Positions 1 to 8,126 of a DNA stretch of 32,694 nt are shown one piece after another. The translations under genes were made by a program, and so were the position numbers. The notes beneath the pieces are model-generated. The model had not been told where the DNA came from. It saw only the letters and a list, made by a program, of their open reading frames with translations, and did not search any database. The stretch is from IMG/VR virus record IMGVR_UViG_3300037485_000500, positions 1 through 32,694 of that record. One strand, written 5' to 3'. Source of the stretch: a virus. Every line of letters starts with the position of its first letter. The stretch's first letter is position 1.

Positions 1-1
1 A

Positions 2-46
2 ACTGTTGAACGTATCGCAGAATTCAAAAAATTATCAAACAAATAA
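2..46 (+). CDS. C-terminal end of an upstream gene (partial)
   Basis: The first 14 codons form an open frame ending in TAA at 44-46, with a charged, helical-looking tail (TVERIAEFKKLSNK). It lies 22 bases before the major capsid gene, in the place where many tailed phages carry a scaffold or head maturation protease. Too little is present to identify it. Its A-rich downstream spacer is typical of this genome. Confidence 0.6.
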   Translation, partial: TVERIAEFKKLSNK

Positions 47-68
47 CTAAAAACAAAAAACAAACAAA

Positions 69-1013
69 ATGGCATTTAACGTAACAGCCCTTGCGGCATA
101 CACAAAAACCAACGAAAACATGTTGTTGCATCGTTCGTTCTTCGAACCTAAAACAGCATCAAGAATGCAAATCTTAACTGGTGTAAAATCTACAATCCAA
201 GTTCCTGCATTATCAGACTCTTTAATATGGCAAAATGGTGACGCTTGTGGCTTCAGTGCTTCAGGTGACACAACTATTTCTGCTCGTGTATTAACAGTAG
301 GTCGTATCAAAGTAAACAAAGAATGGTGTGTTAATGATTTAGAAACTAAATACACTCAATTATTGTTATCTCCGGGTTCTAATTATGATGCTTTACCGGG
401 TGGTATTGATGCAGCATTCGTAGAAACTATTTTAGGTACTACAAAAGAAAACGTAGAAACTGCAATTTGGCAAGGTGATACTACTTCATGGAATTCTCAA
501 TTGAAGCAATTTGATGGATTAGTAAAAATTATCAACGCAGCATCAGGAACAGTTCAAGCTAATGCATCAGCATTTACAGGAATTGCAACAGTAACAGCAA
601 TCACAGCAGCAAACATTATTTCAATTGTTCAAGGTATCTATGCAGCAATTCCTGTTGAGATATTAGACAAACCTGATTTAAATGTTTATATGGGTGTTGG
701 TAATTTTAGAACTTACCAAACTGCTTTAACAAACGCAAATCTTTTCAACTTTATTCCTACTGATAACGCATTAGGACAAATGAAGATTCACGGTACTAAC
801 GTAAACATTGTTTCAACTCCGGGCTTAACAGGAACAAACGCAATGTATGCTTTAAGAGATTCAAATATGTTCTTGGGTGTGGATTTAGAAAACGAACAAG
901 AAGCATTTAAATTCTGGTATTCAGAAGACTTCGATTTAGTTAGATTCAAATACAGAACTAAACTTGGTGTTCAAGTATCACAAGTTCAAGAAATCGTTAA
1001 ATTCACAATTTAA
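69..1013 (+). CDS. Major capsid protein, HK97-fold type
   Basis: 314 residues, predicted to build the icosahedral head shell. The length fits HK97-fold capsid proteins of Bacteroidota phages. The N-terminal third carries an extended-arm and E-loop-like stretch, followed by the Ala-rich mixed alpha/beta body (about 100-230, with NVYMGVGNFRTYQ resembling the conserved central part) and a beta-rich C-terminus ending in VQVSQVQEIVKFTI. The ATG follows an A-rich stretch with no Shine-Dalgarno motif. The gene is followed after 5 bases by a strong terminator, consistent with separate, high expression. The assignment rests on overall pattern and on the portal, neck and tail genes around it; no catalytic motif exists to confirm it. 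Confidence 0.8.
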   Translation: MAFNVTALAAYTKTNENMLLHRSFFEPKTASRMQILTGVKSTIQVPALSDSLIWQNGDACGFSASGDTTISARVLTVGRIKVNKEWCVNDLETKYTQLLLSPGSNYDALPGGIDAAFVETILGTTKENVETAIWQGDTTSWNSQLKQFDGLVKIINAASGTVQANASAFTGIATVTAITAANIISIVQGIYAAIPVEILDKPDLNVYMGVGNFRTYQTALTNANLFNFIPTDNALGQMKIHGTNVNIVSTPGLTGTNAMYALRDSNMFLGVDLENEQEAFKFWYSEDFDLVRFKYRTKLGVQVSQVQEIVKFTI

Positions 1014-1018
1014 TTCAC

Positions 1019-1052
1019 AAAAGGGTAGCAGCCAAAAGTTGTTACCCTTTTT
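1019..1052 (+). terminator. Intrinsic terminator after the capsid gene
   Basis: Inverted repeat: the arm at 1019-1031 (AAAAGGGTAGCAG) pairs with 1039-1051 (TTGTTACCCTTTT), with two G-U pairs and a 7-base loop, and runs directly into Ts. This is the standard form of a Rho-independent terminator on the + strand. It separates the capsid gene from the next structural gene. Confidence 0.85.
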
Positions 1053-1070
1053 AAAACCAAATTTAAAATC

Positions 1071-1589
1071 ATGGCATGCGCAATAGTAGCAGGATATGCA
1101 TTAGACTGTAAAGATACAGTTGGTGGTATCAAAAATTTATACATAACAGAACAAGCAAACATTACTGCGGTAACAGAAAACGCAAGTGGTTATGTAACAG
1201 CAATAACAAAAGCATCAGGTAAAAAATATTTTACTTATGCATTAGAGCCACGTGGTGCAAATAGCACAACTAATAACATCAATACTGACCCTAAAGTAGG
1301 TACAGTAGGTTATGAGCAAACTATCGCAGCTACGTTCTTAAAAATGGCTTATGAAACACAATTCAAATTACAACAAATTATCAAAAACAGAACTTCGATA
1401 ATTGTTGAAATGAAAAGCGGTCAATACTTCTTATTTGGTTCATCATTCGGTATGGAATGTACAGGTGGAACAGGAACTTCAGGGGCTGCGCTAAATGAAT
1501 TTAATGGTTACTCACTAACTTGGGCTGGCATGGAGAAAACATTCTCTCAAGAGGTTGACTCTGCTATCATAGCAGCATTGTTAGTTTAA
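1071..1589 (+). CDS. Putative major tail tube or other abundant structural protein
   Basis: 172 residues, rich in Ala, Gly, Thr and beta-strand patterns. It opens with CAIVAGYALDC and GGIKNLYITE, and later carries GQYFLFGSSFGMEC and NGYSLTWAGME. This resembles the small tail-tube-like structural proteins found beside capsid genes in Bacteroidota phages, in which an 'x-GxYxLxGxxxG' strand and a final 'NGYxLTxxGxE' strand recur. The gene is isolated between two strong terminators, so it is probably expressed at its own high level, as expected for a tail tube or decoration protein. The family is recognised by pattern only; a head decoration role is the main alternative. Confidence 0.5.
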   Translation: MACAIVAGYALDCKDTVGGIKNLYITEQANITAVTENASGYVTAITKASGKKYFTYALEPRGANSTTNNINTDPKVGTVGYEQTIAATFLKMAYETQFKLQQIIKNRTSIIVEMKSGQYFLFGSSFGMECTGGTGTSGAALNEFNGYSLTWAGMEKTFSQEVDSAIIAALLV

Positions 1590-1624
1590 CATGTTAGTTT
1601 AAAATTCTTCATTGTTTCATAGCA

Positions 1625-1658
1625 AAAAGCCAATCGATTAACTTCGGTTGGTTTTTTT
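1625..1658 (+). terminator. Intrinsic terminator after the 172-residue structural gene
   Basis: The arm at 1627-1636 (AAGCCAATCG) pairs with 1645-1654 (CGGTTGGTTT) with two G-U pairs and an 8-base loop, followed by a T run to 1658. It is a clear + strand Rho-independent terminator. No good Bacteroidota promoter is seen between it and the next gene; TATATTTA at 1711-1718 is one base off the -7 consensus and lacks a clear TTG. Confidence 0.85.
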
Positions 1659-1718
1659 GTTTTAACAGAGTTAATAAAGATATTTAGCAAACTTTCAAAC
1701 TTTTTATATTTATATTTA

Positions 1719-2138
1719 GTGATAAGATTTTTAAAAAATAGCACAAACAACGTAGTAGTTACTTTAACTGAAAATTCAACAGTTACAAATCCTATTTATT
1801 TGTTTTTATTCACAAACCAAACATCAAATGTACCCTACTATTTTATAGGTACTGATACAAGCAGTTATAAAACACGATATAATAAGTTTAGTATAATTGA
1901 AAAGGTATCAGCAAACACTTTAAATGGCGAGGTTACGTTAGGTTTTAATGGCTATTATAACTATAAGGTATATCAAACATCATTAGCGAATACAAGTGGG
2001 CTTACAACAGCAGCAGATGCAGTTACTTTTATAACTAAAACAGTAGAAGTTGGAGTAGTTGATGTTGTTTTAGATGCACAAGCTACGACAGAATACGATG
2101 TACAAGATGAAACTAACATAATTTACCAACCACAATAG
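1719..2138 (+). CDS. Uncharacterised structural-region protein
   Basis: 139 residues starting at GTG; no in-frame ATG lies nearby upstream, so the start is uncertain, and the frame stays open upstream to at least 1662. The N-terminus reads IRFLKNSTNNVVVTLTEN, and the body is beta-rich with many Thr, Tyr and Asn residues. An acidic tail follows. It sits directly before the portal gene with no spacer (TAG then ATG at 2139), so it belongs to the head/neck operon. Proteins of this kind occur next to portals in Bacteroidota phages, but I cannot name a family. It may be a head-associated or connector-associated protein. Confidence 0.7.
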   Translation: MIRFLKNSTNNVVVTLTENSTVTNPIYLFLFTNQTSNVPYYFIGTDTSSYKTRYNKFSIIEKVSANTLNGEVTLGFNGYYNYKVYQTSLANTSGLTTAADAVTFITKTVEVGVVDVVLDAQATTEYDVQDETNIIYQPQ

Positions 2139-4091
2139 ATGGCATATACAGATAAAACTATTAAAATCGGATTTTCTAATGACAAAGTTCCTATGTTTGT
2201 GGAGCAAAAGTCAAAGAATTGGATTAAATATGGCGAAGAAAATAACTATCCTCAATACCTTGTATTACTATTTAATCGTAGTGCAAAGCATAATGCAATT
2301 GTAACAAGCAAACAACTATATATTAGTGGCAAAGGTTGGACATTTGACCAAACAGAAATGCAAGGCGAAGAAGTTATTGCACTACAAGGCTTTATTGATA
2401 ACCCTAACCAGTACGAAACCTTAAATGATTTAGCTAAAAAAACAATTTTAGACAATGAATTATTTGGTGGTTGCTACATTAAGGTAGTAGGAACAAAAGG
2501 TAAAAAAGGACAAGAGTTATACCACATTGATTATTGCACAGTTCGTAGTAATGAGGATAACACAGAATTCTATATTAGCGATGAATGGATAGATGAAAGT
2601 GGAAACGAAAACAACACACCATTATTTACTACATTACCTGCTTATGACCCTAATACAAAACAAGCAGAATCAATTTATTATTACAAGAGTTATAGACCAA
2701 ATTTAAGAACATATACTTTACCTGATTATATCGGTGCTGTTCCTGCAATTATAACAGATGCAGAAGTAGCAAACTACCATAGAGCAGAAATACAAAATAG
2801 TTTCAAAGGCTCGAAAATGATTACTTTCGTTAATGGCATACCAAGCGATGACGAAATGAAAGCTACTGAACGCAAGTTAAAGAGTAAATTTACATCCACA
2901 GATAGCGCAGGTTCAATAGTTGTAGACTTTGCAGATGACAAGGACAGAGTAGCAATTATAAACGATTTAAGCGCAGGAGATTTTGCAGACAAATACACAG
3001 CCCTAAACGATACGATTCAGCAAGAAATATTTGTAGGACATAAAGTTACTTCACCAATGATATTTGGTGTAAGGGTAGCAGGGCAATTAGGTGGCAGAGC
3101 AGAAATGATTGATGCGTTTAACCTATTTACAAATACTTATGTAGCACCAAGACAAGAAGTTCAAGAACAAATATTTAATATTTTTGCACCTGTAAAAGGT
3201 AAGTTAAAAATTAAACAACTTGAACCTATTATGCCAAGTTTTAGTGAAGCTACATTATCACAAATTTTAACTAAAGATGAGTTAAGAGAAGTAATAGGTC
3301 GCAAACCATTAGAAATTAAAAACGTAGTTTCAAATGTTGCAGATTCATTAGGTGCATTAAGTCCATTAGTAGCTACAAAAGTATTAAACCAATTAACTCC
3401 AAACGAGGTACGTGCAATCATAGGTAAAGAAGCAGTAGTTGGTGGCGATGCAATAGTTCCAAGTGCGGAAGTAACTGCACCTGCTGGCTTTAAATTTAGC
3501 AAACAAGTAAAAGACTTAATAGACTTTGAAACATTCAGCAAGTATGGTGAAAGTGTAGAAAACTTTGAACTTGTAAAAACTAAAAAAGTAATGTTCGGTA
3601 AAGAGGATTTTATTTCTAAAATTGAACAAGGAATATTAGACTTAATTAAAAAGACTCCTGACATAACAGTTGAAAGTTTAATGGAAGTAATGAAGTTGGA
3701 TAAAACCAAAGTTACTGATGCAATTGAAACTTTAATCGGTGATGGATTAATTGATAAAAATTTAAAGATTACTACCAAAGGCGAAAACAAAAACGTTCCA
3801 AGTTTTAGCGAATTATTTATACGTTACAAATATGCTTTAAGAAGTGATGCGCCTGCTTTAATTGAGGGTGGAAAGAGTAGAGACTTTTGCGCAGCAATGA
3901 TGAGCAATCCACGTTATTTTTCAAGAGAAGACATTGAAAATATTGGTAATGATTTAGGACAAGTTTACGACATACCTAATTACGATGCTTTTAGGCGCAG
4001 AGGTGGTTGGTATCATGACCCTAATCTTGATGTAAATTTACCATATTGCAGACATATTTGGGTTCAAGAATTAGTAAAAAAAATTAAATAA
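2139..4091 (+). CDS. Portal protein with C-terminal winged-helix and Cys/His-rich extension
   Basis: 650 residues. Residues about 1-400 read as a phage portal: NYPQYLVLLFNRSAKHNAIV near the N-terminus, DNELFGGCYIKVV, then IQQEIFVGHKVTSPMIFGVR and the AEMIDAFNLF helix before a region matching the clip/stem end. Portals form the 12-fold ring through which DNA enters the head. About 250 residues follow that ordinary portals do not need. Residues about 490-552 have a winged-helix pattern (SKIEQGILDLIKK ... LMEVMKLDKTKVTDAIETLI ... ITTKG). Residues about 560-650 hold SRDFCAAMM (C584) and YCRHIWVQ (C637, H639). Similar C-terminal domains accompany portal or head genes in other Bacteroidota phages. 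It lies between the capsid and neck genes. Confidence 0.75.
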   Translation: MAYTDKTIKIGFSNDKVPMFVEQKSKNWIKYGEENNYPQYLVLLFNRSAKHNAIVTSKQLYISGKGWTFDQTEMQGEEVIALQGFIDNPNQYETLNDLAKKTILDNELFGGCYIKVVGTKGKKGQELYHIDYCTVRSNEDNTEFYISDEWIDESGNENNTPLFTTLPAYDPNTKQAESIYYYKSYRPNLRTYTLPDYIGAVPAIITDAEVANYHRAEIQNSFKGSKMITFVNGIPSDDEMKATERKLKSKFTSTDSAGSIVVDFADDKDRVAIINDLSAGDFADKYTALNDTIQQEIFVGHKVTSPMIFGVRVAGQLGGRAEMIDAFNLFTNTYVAPRQEVQEQIFNIFAPVKGKLKIKQLEPIMPSFSEATLSQILTKDELREVIGRKPLEIKNVVSNVADSLGALSPLVATKVLNQLTPNEVRAIIGKEAVVGGDAIVPSAEVTAPAGFKFSKQVKDLIDFETFSKYGESVENFELVKTKKVMFGKEDFISKIEQGILDLIKKTPDITVESLMEVMKLDKTKVTDAIETLIGDGLIDKNLKITTKGENKNVPSFSELFIRYKYALRSDAPALIEGGKSRDFCAAMMSNPRYFSREDIENIGNDLGQVYDIPNYDAFRRRGGWYHDPNLDVNLPYCRHIWVQELVKKIK

Positions 4092-4092
4092 T

Positions 4093-4692
4093 ATGGCAGC
4101 ACAAGTTTTATTTTTAAGCGAACAAACATTAAAACAACGTTCTGTTTTGCAGGATAATGTTGATATGAAAATTGTAACCCCTACCATTATTGAGGTTCAA
4201 GAATTTTATATATTACCGATATTAGGAACAAGTTTATACAACGAATTAAAAACACAAATTGCAGCATCAACAGTAACCAATGCAAACAAGAATTTAATTG
4301 ATAACTACATAACTAATACTATGATTTGGTACATGCAAGTAGAATTACCATTAGCAATGAACTACAAATACTTTAACAAGAGTGTAGGTGTTCAGAATGC
4401 TGACAATATGCAACCTGCAAGCATGAGTGAGATTAGAGATATAATGGATGAGGCAAGAAACAAAGCACAAGTATATGCTGAACGTTTGACTAAATTCTTA
4501 TTAGCTAACACAACTACTTACCCTTTATATTTAACTCAAACTGGTGTAGGTATAGACACTATATTTCCACAAAGAACGAATTATAATAGTGGAATGTTAT
4601 TAGATGGTGACGATTGTTGCAGTGGCAGATATAACTTTCAAGGAATAAAAATAGAACCAAGAGAATTAACACAACCTTGTACTTATTGTTAA
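4093..4692 (+). CDS. Head-tail connector / neck protein (DUF6712-like)
   Basis: 199 residues, mostly helical. It begins LFLSEQTLKQRSVLQDNVD followed by a 'PTIIEVQEFYILPILGTSLY' helix, and has IWYMQVELPLAMNYKYFNKSVG in the middle. This is the look of the DUF6712 family, a neck component encoded beside portals in Bacteroidota phages. The C-terminal tail contains C176, C177, C196 and C199. It starts one base after the portal stop codon and is followed by a second neck-like gene, which supports a head-completion or adaptor role. Family assignment is from memory of sequence patterns. Confidence 0.6.
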   Translation: MAAQVLFLSEQTLKQRSVLQDNVDMKIVTPTIIEVQEFYILPILGTSLYNELKTQIAASTVTNANKNLIDNYITNTMIWYMQVELPLAMNYKYFNKSVGVQNADNMQPASMSEIRDIMDEARNKAQVYAERLTKFLLANTTTYPLYLTQTGVGIDTIFPQRTNYNSGMLLDGDDCCSGRYNFQGIKIEPRELTQPCTYC

Positions 4693-4823
4693 TGAAAACA
4701 AAGATTAGAAACATAGAAAAATTACAAAAATTTATAAAAGAAAATGCAATTTTACACCCTCAATCAAATAATAAATCTGTTCGAAACAATAGCGACAAAC
4801 CACGCACAGATAAACGGATTTAA
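4692..4823 (+). CDS. Possible small basic ORF overlapping the next gene
   Basis: 43 codons beginning with a TAATG junction at the stop of the DUF6712-like gene. The product is very basic (MKTKIRNIEKLQKFIKEN...). It overlaps the following gene by 80 bases in another frame, which is more than other overlaps in this genome. The coupled start is the main support; it could equally be a chance ORF covering the 51-base gap. Confidence 0.3.
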   Translation: MKTKIRNIEKLQKFIKENAILHPQSNNKSVRNNSDKPRTDKRI

Positions 4824-5187
4824 TTTTGGTGAAGTATCAGATATTTCAGCGAGTGAACAAGAGCAGTACCCTTTGTTATGGATTGATGTAATAGATAGCA
4901 GTATTGATAGTAATACTTTAAGTTTAAATATGAACGTTAAAGTAATGGATATACAAAAGGATGACCAAACAAATGAACGTGATACCTTAAGCGATTGTTT
5001 AAGCATAGCACAAGACGTTTATTCTGCTTTGACCAACCCAATATACCAAGACTATTTTTTATTAAGTTTTGCGACAAATTTAGTACCTTTACGTGAGGCA
5101 TTAGCAGACAAGGTAAATGGTTGGGAAATGAATTTAACTTTTGAATTAGCACAAGAAAGAAACAGGTGTCAAATACCTTTAAAATAA
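4744..5187 (+). CDS. Putative tail terminator / tail completion protein
   Basis: 147 residues with an N-terminal helix (QIINLFETIATNHAQ), then a beta-rich core: YPLLWIDVIDSS, LSLNMNVKVMDIQKDD, a helix with DCLSIAQDVYSALTN, and a final strand pair GWEMNLTFELAQ ending in a CQIP tail. This helix-strand-strand-helix-strand order resembles tail terminator/neck proteins that cap the tail tube and join it to the head. Position right after the portal and connector genes agrees with this. The call is structural inference only. Confidence 0.55.
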   Translation: MQFYTLNQIINLFETIATNHAQINGFNFGEVSDISASEQEQYPLLWIDVIDSSIDSNTLSLNMNVKVMDIQKDDQTNERDTLSDCLSIAQDVYSALTNPIYQDYFLLSFATNLVPLREALADKVNGWEMNLTFELAQERNRCQIPLK

Positions 5188-5209
5188 ATAAAATTAAACA
5201 AATAAAAAA

Positions 5210-5479
5210 ATGACAGATTTAGGCAAAATAATTGGTTCAGGTGGATGCGAATTTATCGCAGCAGCATCAGCAAAGACAGGTAAAACTTATAGCGGTATTG
5301 TAATCAATACAGATGCAGTAATAAGTGTTCTTGAAATGAACGGAGTAAACGTTTTAACAACAAAAGCATTCAATGGTGCAACAGTTAGCGCAGGTATGTT
5401 TATACCAGCAGAAGCAGGAACAAACATCACTGCTATTACTTTAACAAGCGGAACTGCAATAGCTTATAACTTCCAATAA
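5210..5479 (+). CDS. Small beta-rich virion protein (decoration or fibre-attachment candidate)
   Basis: 89 residues, Gly/Ala/Thr-rich: GSGGCEFIAAASAKTGKTY, then IVINTDAVISVLE and a final ITAITLTSGTAIAYNF. The pattern suggests a small beta-sandwich. It sits 2 bases before the large lectin-like protein gene and after the neck genes. Comparable small proteins of this kind in Bacteroidota phages occur just before the adhesin. A role in anchoring or decorating the particle is plausible; no enzyme motif is visible. Confidence 0.6.
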   Translation: MTDLGKIIGSGGCEFIAAASAKTGKTYSGIVINTDAVISVLEMNGVNVLTTKAFNGATVSAGMFIPAEAGTNITAITLTSGTAIAYNFQ

Positions 5480-5481
5480 GT

Positions 5482-7008
5482 ATGTTAGGAATAACTACAA
5501 CCAACGCACGAGTTGGCGGATTTCGTGGTGGTATTTCGGCAGAAGCTAAAACTATCTATAACCGAATAATAGCCGATGGTGGAGTTTCAAACCTTACACG
5601 ATTAAACTTTTTTGTTAAGGGTTTAAAAGCTATTTATGGTGATTTGGCTAACGTGCCAGTGTGTTACGATGCACATTGGATTGGTTATAAATTAGGTAGT
5701 GGAACAGGTGCAACAGCAGGACAAGCAGCAGCGAAATTGTATTCACTAACAGTAGCAGGTGATGCAGTACAATCAACAGCAGCAAGTCAGCCATTGTTAT
5801 TAGCGCATAATGGAGATAATTATTGGTGGGGTAGTGGGGTGAGTGGGAATTATTGTTCAACACCAAATGCGGCAGCTAATCAGATAGTTGGAACAATAGA
5901 ATATAAGGTATATTTAAATAATTTAGATTGGACAAAAGAAGTTTTATTACTTTCAAAATTTAATTATTTAACAAGTTCAAACAAAGGTTGTGGTCTTCTC
6001 AATACAAGGTCAGCTGGAAATAATTATTTTGTATTTATTTATTCGGCAGATGGCATAAATAGTAGTTACGTATTTTCTGATGCTCATTCTTTAGCAAATA
6101 ATATAAATTATGTTGTTAAATATAGTGGAGTTGCAGGTGGTGTTGGTTCATTTTGGTATTCAACTGATAATGGAGTTACATATACTCAAATAGGTGCGAA
6201 TAAATCACATCCATCAACTTGGTTTAATTCAACGTTACCAATAACTATTGGAACTTCAAATGATTTAAGTGCAAATTTTCAAGGCAAAATCTACCGTGCA
6301 ACAATTTCCAACTCAATCGGTGGCGCACCTGTTGTAGACTTCAATCCTGCAACATACAACGCAAGTACAAGTCAAACACAATGGACAAGTGCAACAGGTG
6401 AAGTTTGGACAATTAATACAGGAACAGCAACAACAGGTTATAAATCGGCTTTAGTTTCAAGGACTTTAGTTCAAAGTGATGGTGTGGATGATACAATGCA
6501 GGCTACAAGTTATGCTTTAACTGCAACAGGAGTATCTGTTTATTCTACTTATCGCAAGTTTACTACAGCAGTTAATCCAAGTGGTTTTTCGGTATTAGTT
6601 GAAACTTCTGCAAATGTTAATAGTAATCAAGGATTTTTAGTAGATTTTAACGAGGGTGTAAATACATCAGTTAATGCAATAAGAGGAGATGTTGGTACAA
6701 CAAACGCATCATTCTCGGATACAAGCGTTTTATTAAAATTAGTTACATCTGTTTTTGATTTATCATTAGCTACTGAAGAACCATCTTTTTATGCAGTAAA
6801 CAATTCAGCATTAACAAAAGTATCGGGTACAAATGTTAATAATACAACAATGACAACTTCAGTCTTAAATTTAATGGCAAGAAATGGTGTTACAGGTTTA
6901 GCTAATATGACTTTTAATGGATTAATAATTAGCAGTGCTGCTGATAATTTAACAACAAGAACAGCAACATACAACCTAATTCGTTCACTTAATAACAACG
7001 CATTTTAA
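5482..7008 (+). CDS. Putative receptor-binding adhesin with two lectin-like (LamG/ConA-type) domains
   Basis: 508 residues. The N-terminal 80 residues (FRGGISAEAKTIYNRIIAD, later YDAHWIGYKLGSG) form a short helical attachment part. Residues about 95-300 and 330-500 each look like a concanavalin/laminin-G beta-sandwich. The first has EYKVYLNNLDWTKEVLLLSKF, SFWYSTDNGVTYTQIG and KIYRATISNSIGG. The second has LVQSDGVDDTMQATSYALT and LMARNGVTGLANMTFNGLII. Such domains bind surface sugars, so this is the best candidate for host recognition as a tail or head fibre. The C-terminus ends in a short helix. It sits between the neck genes and the lysis cassette, not with the tail genes, so which particle part carries it is open. 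Confidence 0.65.
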   Translation: MLGITTTNARVGGFRGGISAEAKTIYNRIIADGGVSNLTRLNFFVKGLKAIYGDLANVPVCYDAHWIGYKLGSGTGATAGQAAAKLYSLTVAGDAVQSTAASQPLLLAHNGDNYWWGSGVSGNYCSTPNAAANQIVGTIEYKVYLNNLDWTKEVLLLSKFNYLTSSNKGCGLLNTRSAGNNYFVFIYSADGINSSYVFSDAHSLANNINYVVKYSGVAGGVGSFWYSTDNGVTYTQIGANKSHPSTWFNSTLPITIGTSNDLSANFQGKIYRATISNSIGGAPVVDFNPATYNASTSQTQWTSATGEVWTINTGTATTGYKSALVSRTLVQSDGVDDTMQATSYALTATGVSVYSTYRKFTTAVNPSGFSVLVETSANVNSNQGFLVDFNEGVNTSVNAIRGDVGTTNASFSDTSVLLKLVTSVFDLSLATEEPSFYAVNNSALTKVSGTNVNNTTMTTSVLNLMARNGVTGLANMTFNGLIISSAADNLTTRTATYNLIRSLNNNAF

Positions 7009-7265
7009 TGGAAGAGAATATAATATACCCACGTTATCACAAGTGTAGTTCAATTGCTGAATTTAAACTTTTAGATACTAAATGCTGTGTTCTTTTAGGC
7101 TTACCAAATGATGAAGCAACTGATGACTATGCTAATCCAATAGTAGATATAAACGGATTCAATTGGCTTGTGGTTAATACTGATGTAGCAAGTTTATTTA
7201 CTGAAGCAGAGATTTTGGCAATGGTGCAATATGATGAAATAGTTTTACCGATTGTTAATCCATAA
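7008..7265 (+). CDS. Small acidic protein next to the adhesin
   Basis: 85 residues, start overlapping the adhesin stop codon (TAATG). It contains CSSIAEFKLLDTKCCVLLGLP, an acidic middle (NDEATDDYANPIVD) and FNWLVVNTDVASLFTEAEI. I do not recognise the family. Its coupling to the adhesin suggests a fibre chaperone, adaptor or tip protein, which is inference only. Confidence 0.65.
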   Translation: MEENIIYPRYHKCSSIAEFKLLDTKCCVLLGLPNDEATDDYANPIVDINGFNWLVVNTDVASLFTEAEILAMVQYDEIVLPIVNP

Positions 7266-7438
7266 TGAAAAAAAACTTATTATTACTAATTGAAAATGGA
7301 TTTGCGTGGGGTGGTGTAATAACTGCTTATGCTATGGCAATTTTACCAATCATTCAAGTTATGGCAGGTGTAGTTGCTTTTGTATTTTCATTGTTATCTA
7401 TAATCAAAATTTGTAAAAATTGGTATGAAAAAGATTAA
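7265..7438 (+). CDS. Small membrane protein, holin candidate 1
   Basis: 57 residues with a TAATG start on the preceding stop codon. After a short basic N-terminus, residues about 12-49 are almost continuously hydrophobic (AWGGVITAYAMAILPIIQV then AGVVAFVFSLLSII), enough for two membrane helices. A charged end KICKNWYEKD follows. Size, topology and position two genes before the endolysin fit a holin or antiholin. It overlaps the next membrane protein gene by 14 bases. Confidence 0.65.
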   Translation: MKKNLLLLIENGFAWGGVITAYAMAILPIIQVMAGVVAFVFSLLSIIKICKNWYEKD

Positions 7439-7616
7439 GCAAAATTGGGAATCAAAATTAAGCACTTTAATGGGGTTTATAGTTGCAATTTCAACTGCTT
7501 GGATAACTATTGATTGGACAGTATTTGACATCAATAAAGAGTATCCAAAATTGATTTTAAGTGCATTGATTGGAATAGGAGGATATTTGACTAAAATAAA
7601 ATCTAATGATAAGTAA
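7425..7616 (+). CDS. Small membrane protein, holin candidate 2
   Basis: 63 residues with two hydrophobic segments, about 14-31 (TLMGFIVAISTAWITIDW) and 42-56 (KLILSALIGIGGYL), and basic ends. This is a typical two-helix holin layout. It overlaps the endolysin start by 11 bases. With the preceding gene it may form a holin/antiholin pair; which is which cannot be told from sequence. Confidence 0.7.
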   Translation: MKKIKQNWESKLSTLMGFIVAISTAWITIDWTVFDINKEYPKLILSALIGIGGYLTKIKSNDK

Positions 7617-8013
7617 ACATATAACTTTACAAGAAGCAACTGAAAGTCAAACTGCATTAAGATTAGGTATTAAGAACGAACCTAATGAATTAGAACTTGA
7701 TGCAATGAAGTATGTTGCAGAAAACTTATTTGAACCGATTAGAGATTGGTATGATAAGCCTATAATTGTAAGTAGCTTTTATAGATGTTTAGCATTAAAC
7801 AAAGCAGTTAATGGTAGTAAAACAAGTGGTCACGTTTTAGGCAATTCAATTGATATTAGTGCAGGTACAAAATCAGAAAATAAAAAGATATTTGAATTTA
7901 TAAAAACAAGTGGATTAGACTATGACCAAGTAATTAATGAATATAATTTTACTTGGATTCATATCTCACTAAAAAAGAGTGGCAATAGAAAACAAATACT
8001 TGTAATTAAGTAG
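7606..8013 (+). CDS. Endolysin, M15 family peptidoglycan L,D/D,D-peptidase
   Basis: 135 residues matching the Peptidase_M15 (VanY/D-Ala-D-Ala carboxypeptidase-like) fold, which cuts peptide cross-bridges in the cell wall. The N-terminal part LQEATESQTALRLGI and LFEPIRDWYDKPIIVSSFYR is characteristic. The zinc site is readable: SGHVLGNSIDIS gives H76 and D83, and TWIHISL gives H119. E112 (INEYNF) is the probable catalytic acid. There is no cell-wall binding domain and no signal peptide, so release should depend on the holin. It lies inside the lysis cassette. Confidence 0.9.
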   Translation: MISKHITLQEATESQTALRLGIKNEPNELELDAMKYVAENLFEPIRDWYDKPIIVSSFYRCLALNKAVNGSKTSGHVLGNSIDISAGTKSENKKIFEFIKTSGLDYDQVINEYNFTWIHISLKKSGNRKQILVIK

Positions 8014-8126
8014 TGGATTCAGTTGACATAGAACGTGCAAGAATAGTGGCTATAATCATAGCTAAATATAAGCAGAAAGAAATAGATAAACGCACATCAC
8101 AAAACAATAACAAAACACGCAAATGA
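8013..8126 (+). CDS. Very small ORF in the lysis cassette (37 codons)
   Basis: A GTG start overlaps the last base of the endolysin stop codon, and the frame ends at TGA 8124-8126, overlapping the next small ORF start (ATGA). The product begins VDSVDIERARIVAIIIAKYKQK and is basic at the end. The stop/start coupling on both sides and complete coverage of the gap suggest it may be translated, but it is short and starts with GTG. Function unknown. Confidence 0.4.
   Translation: MDSVDIERARIVAIIIAKYKQKEIDKRTSQNNNKTRK

Noticed and set aside
3161-3790. 209-codon open frame on the - strand inside the portal gene
   Set aside because: It mirrors a strongly supported + strand gene, has Ser/Leu/Ile-rich nonsense composition and no family pattern. 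The same applies to the other - strand frames, including those at 47-355, 26509-26952 and 5648-5866.
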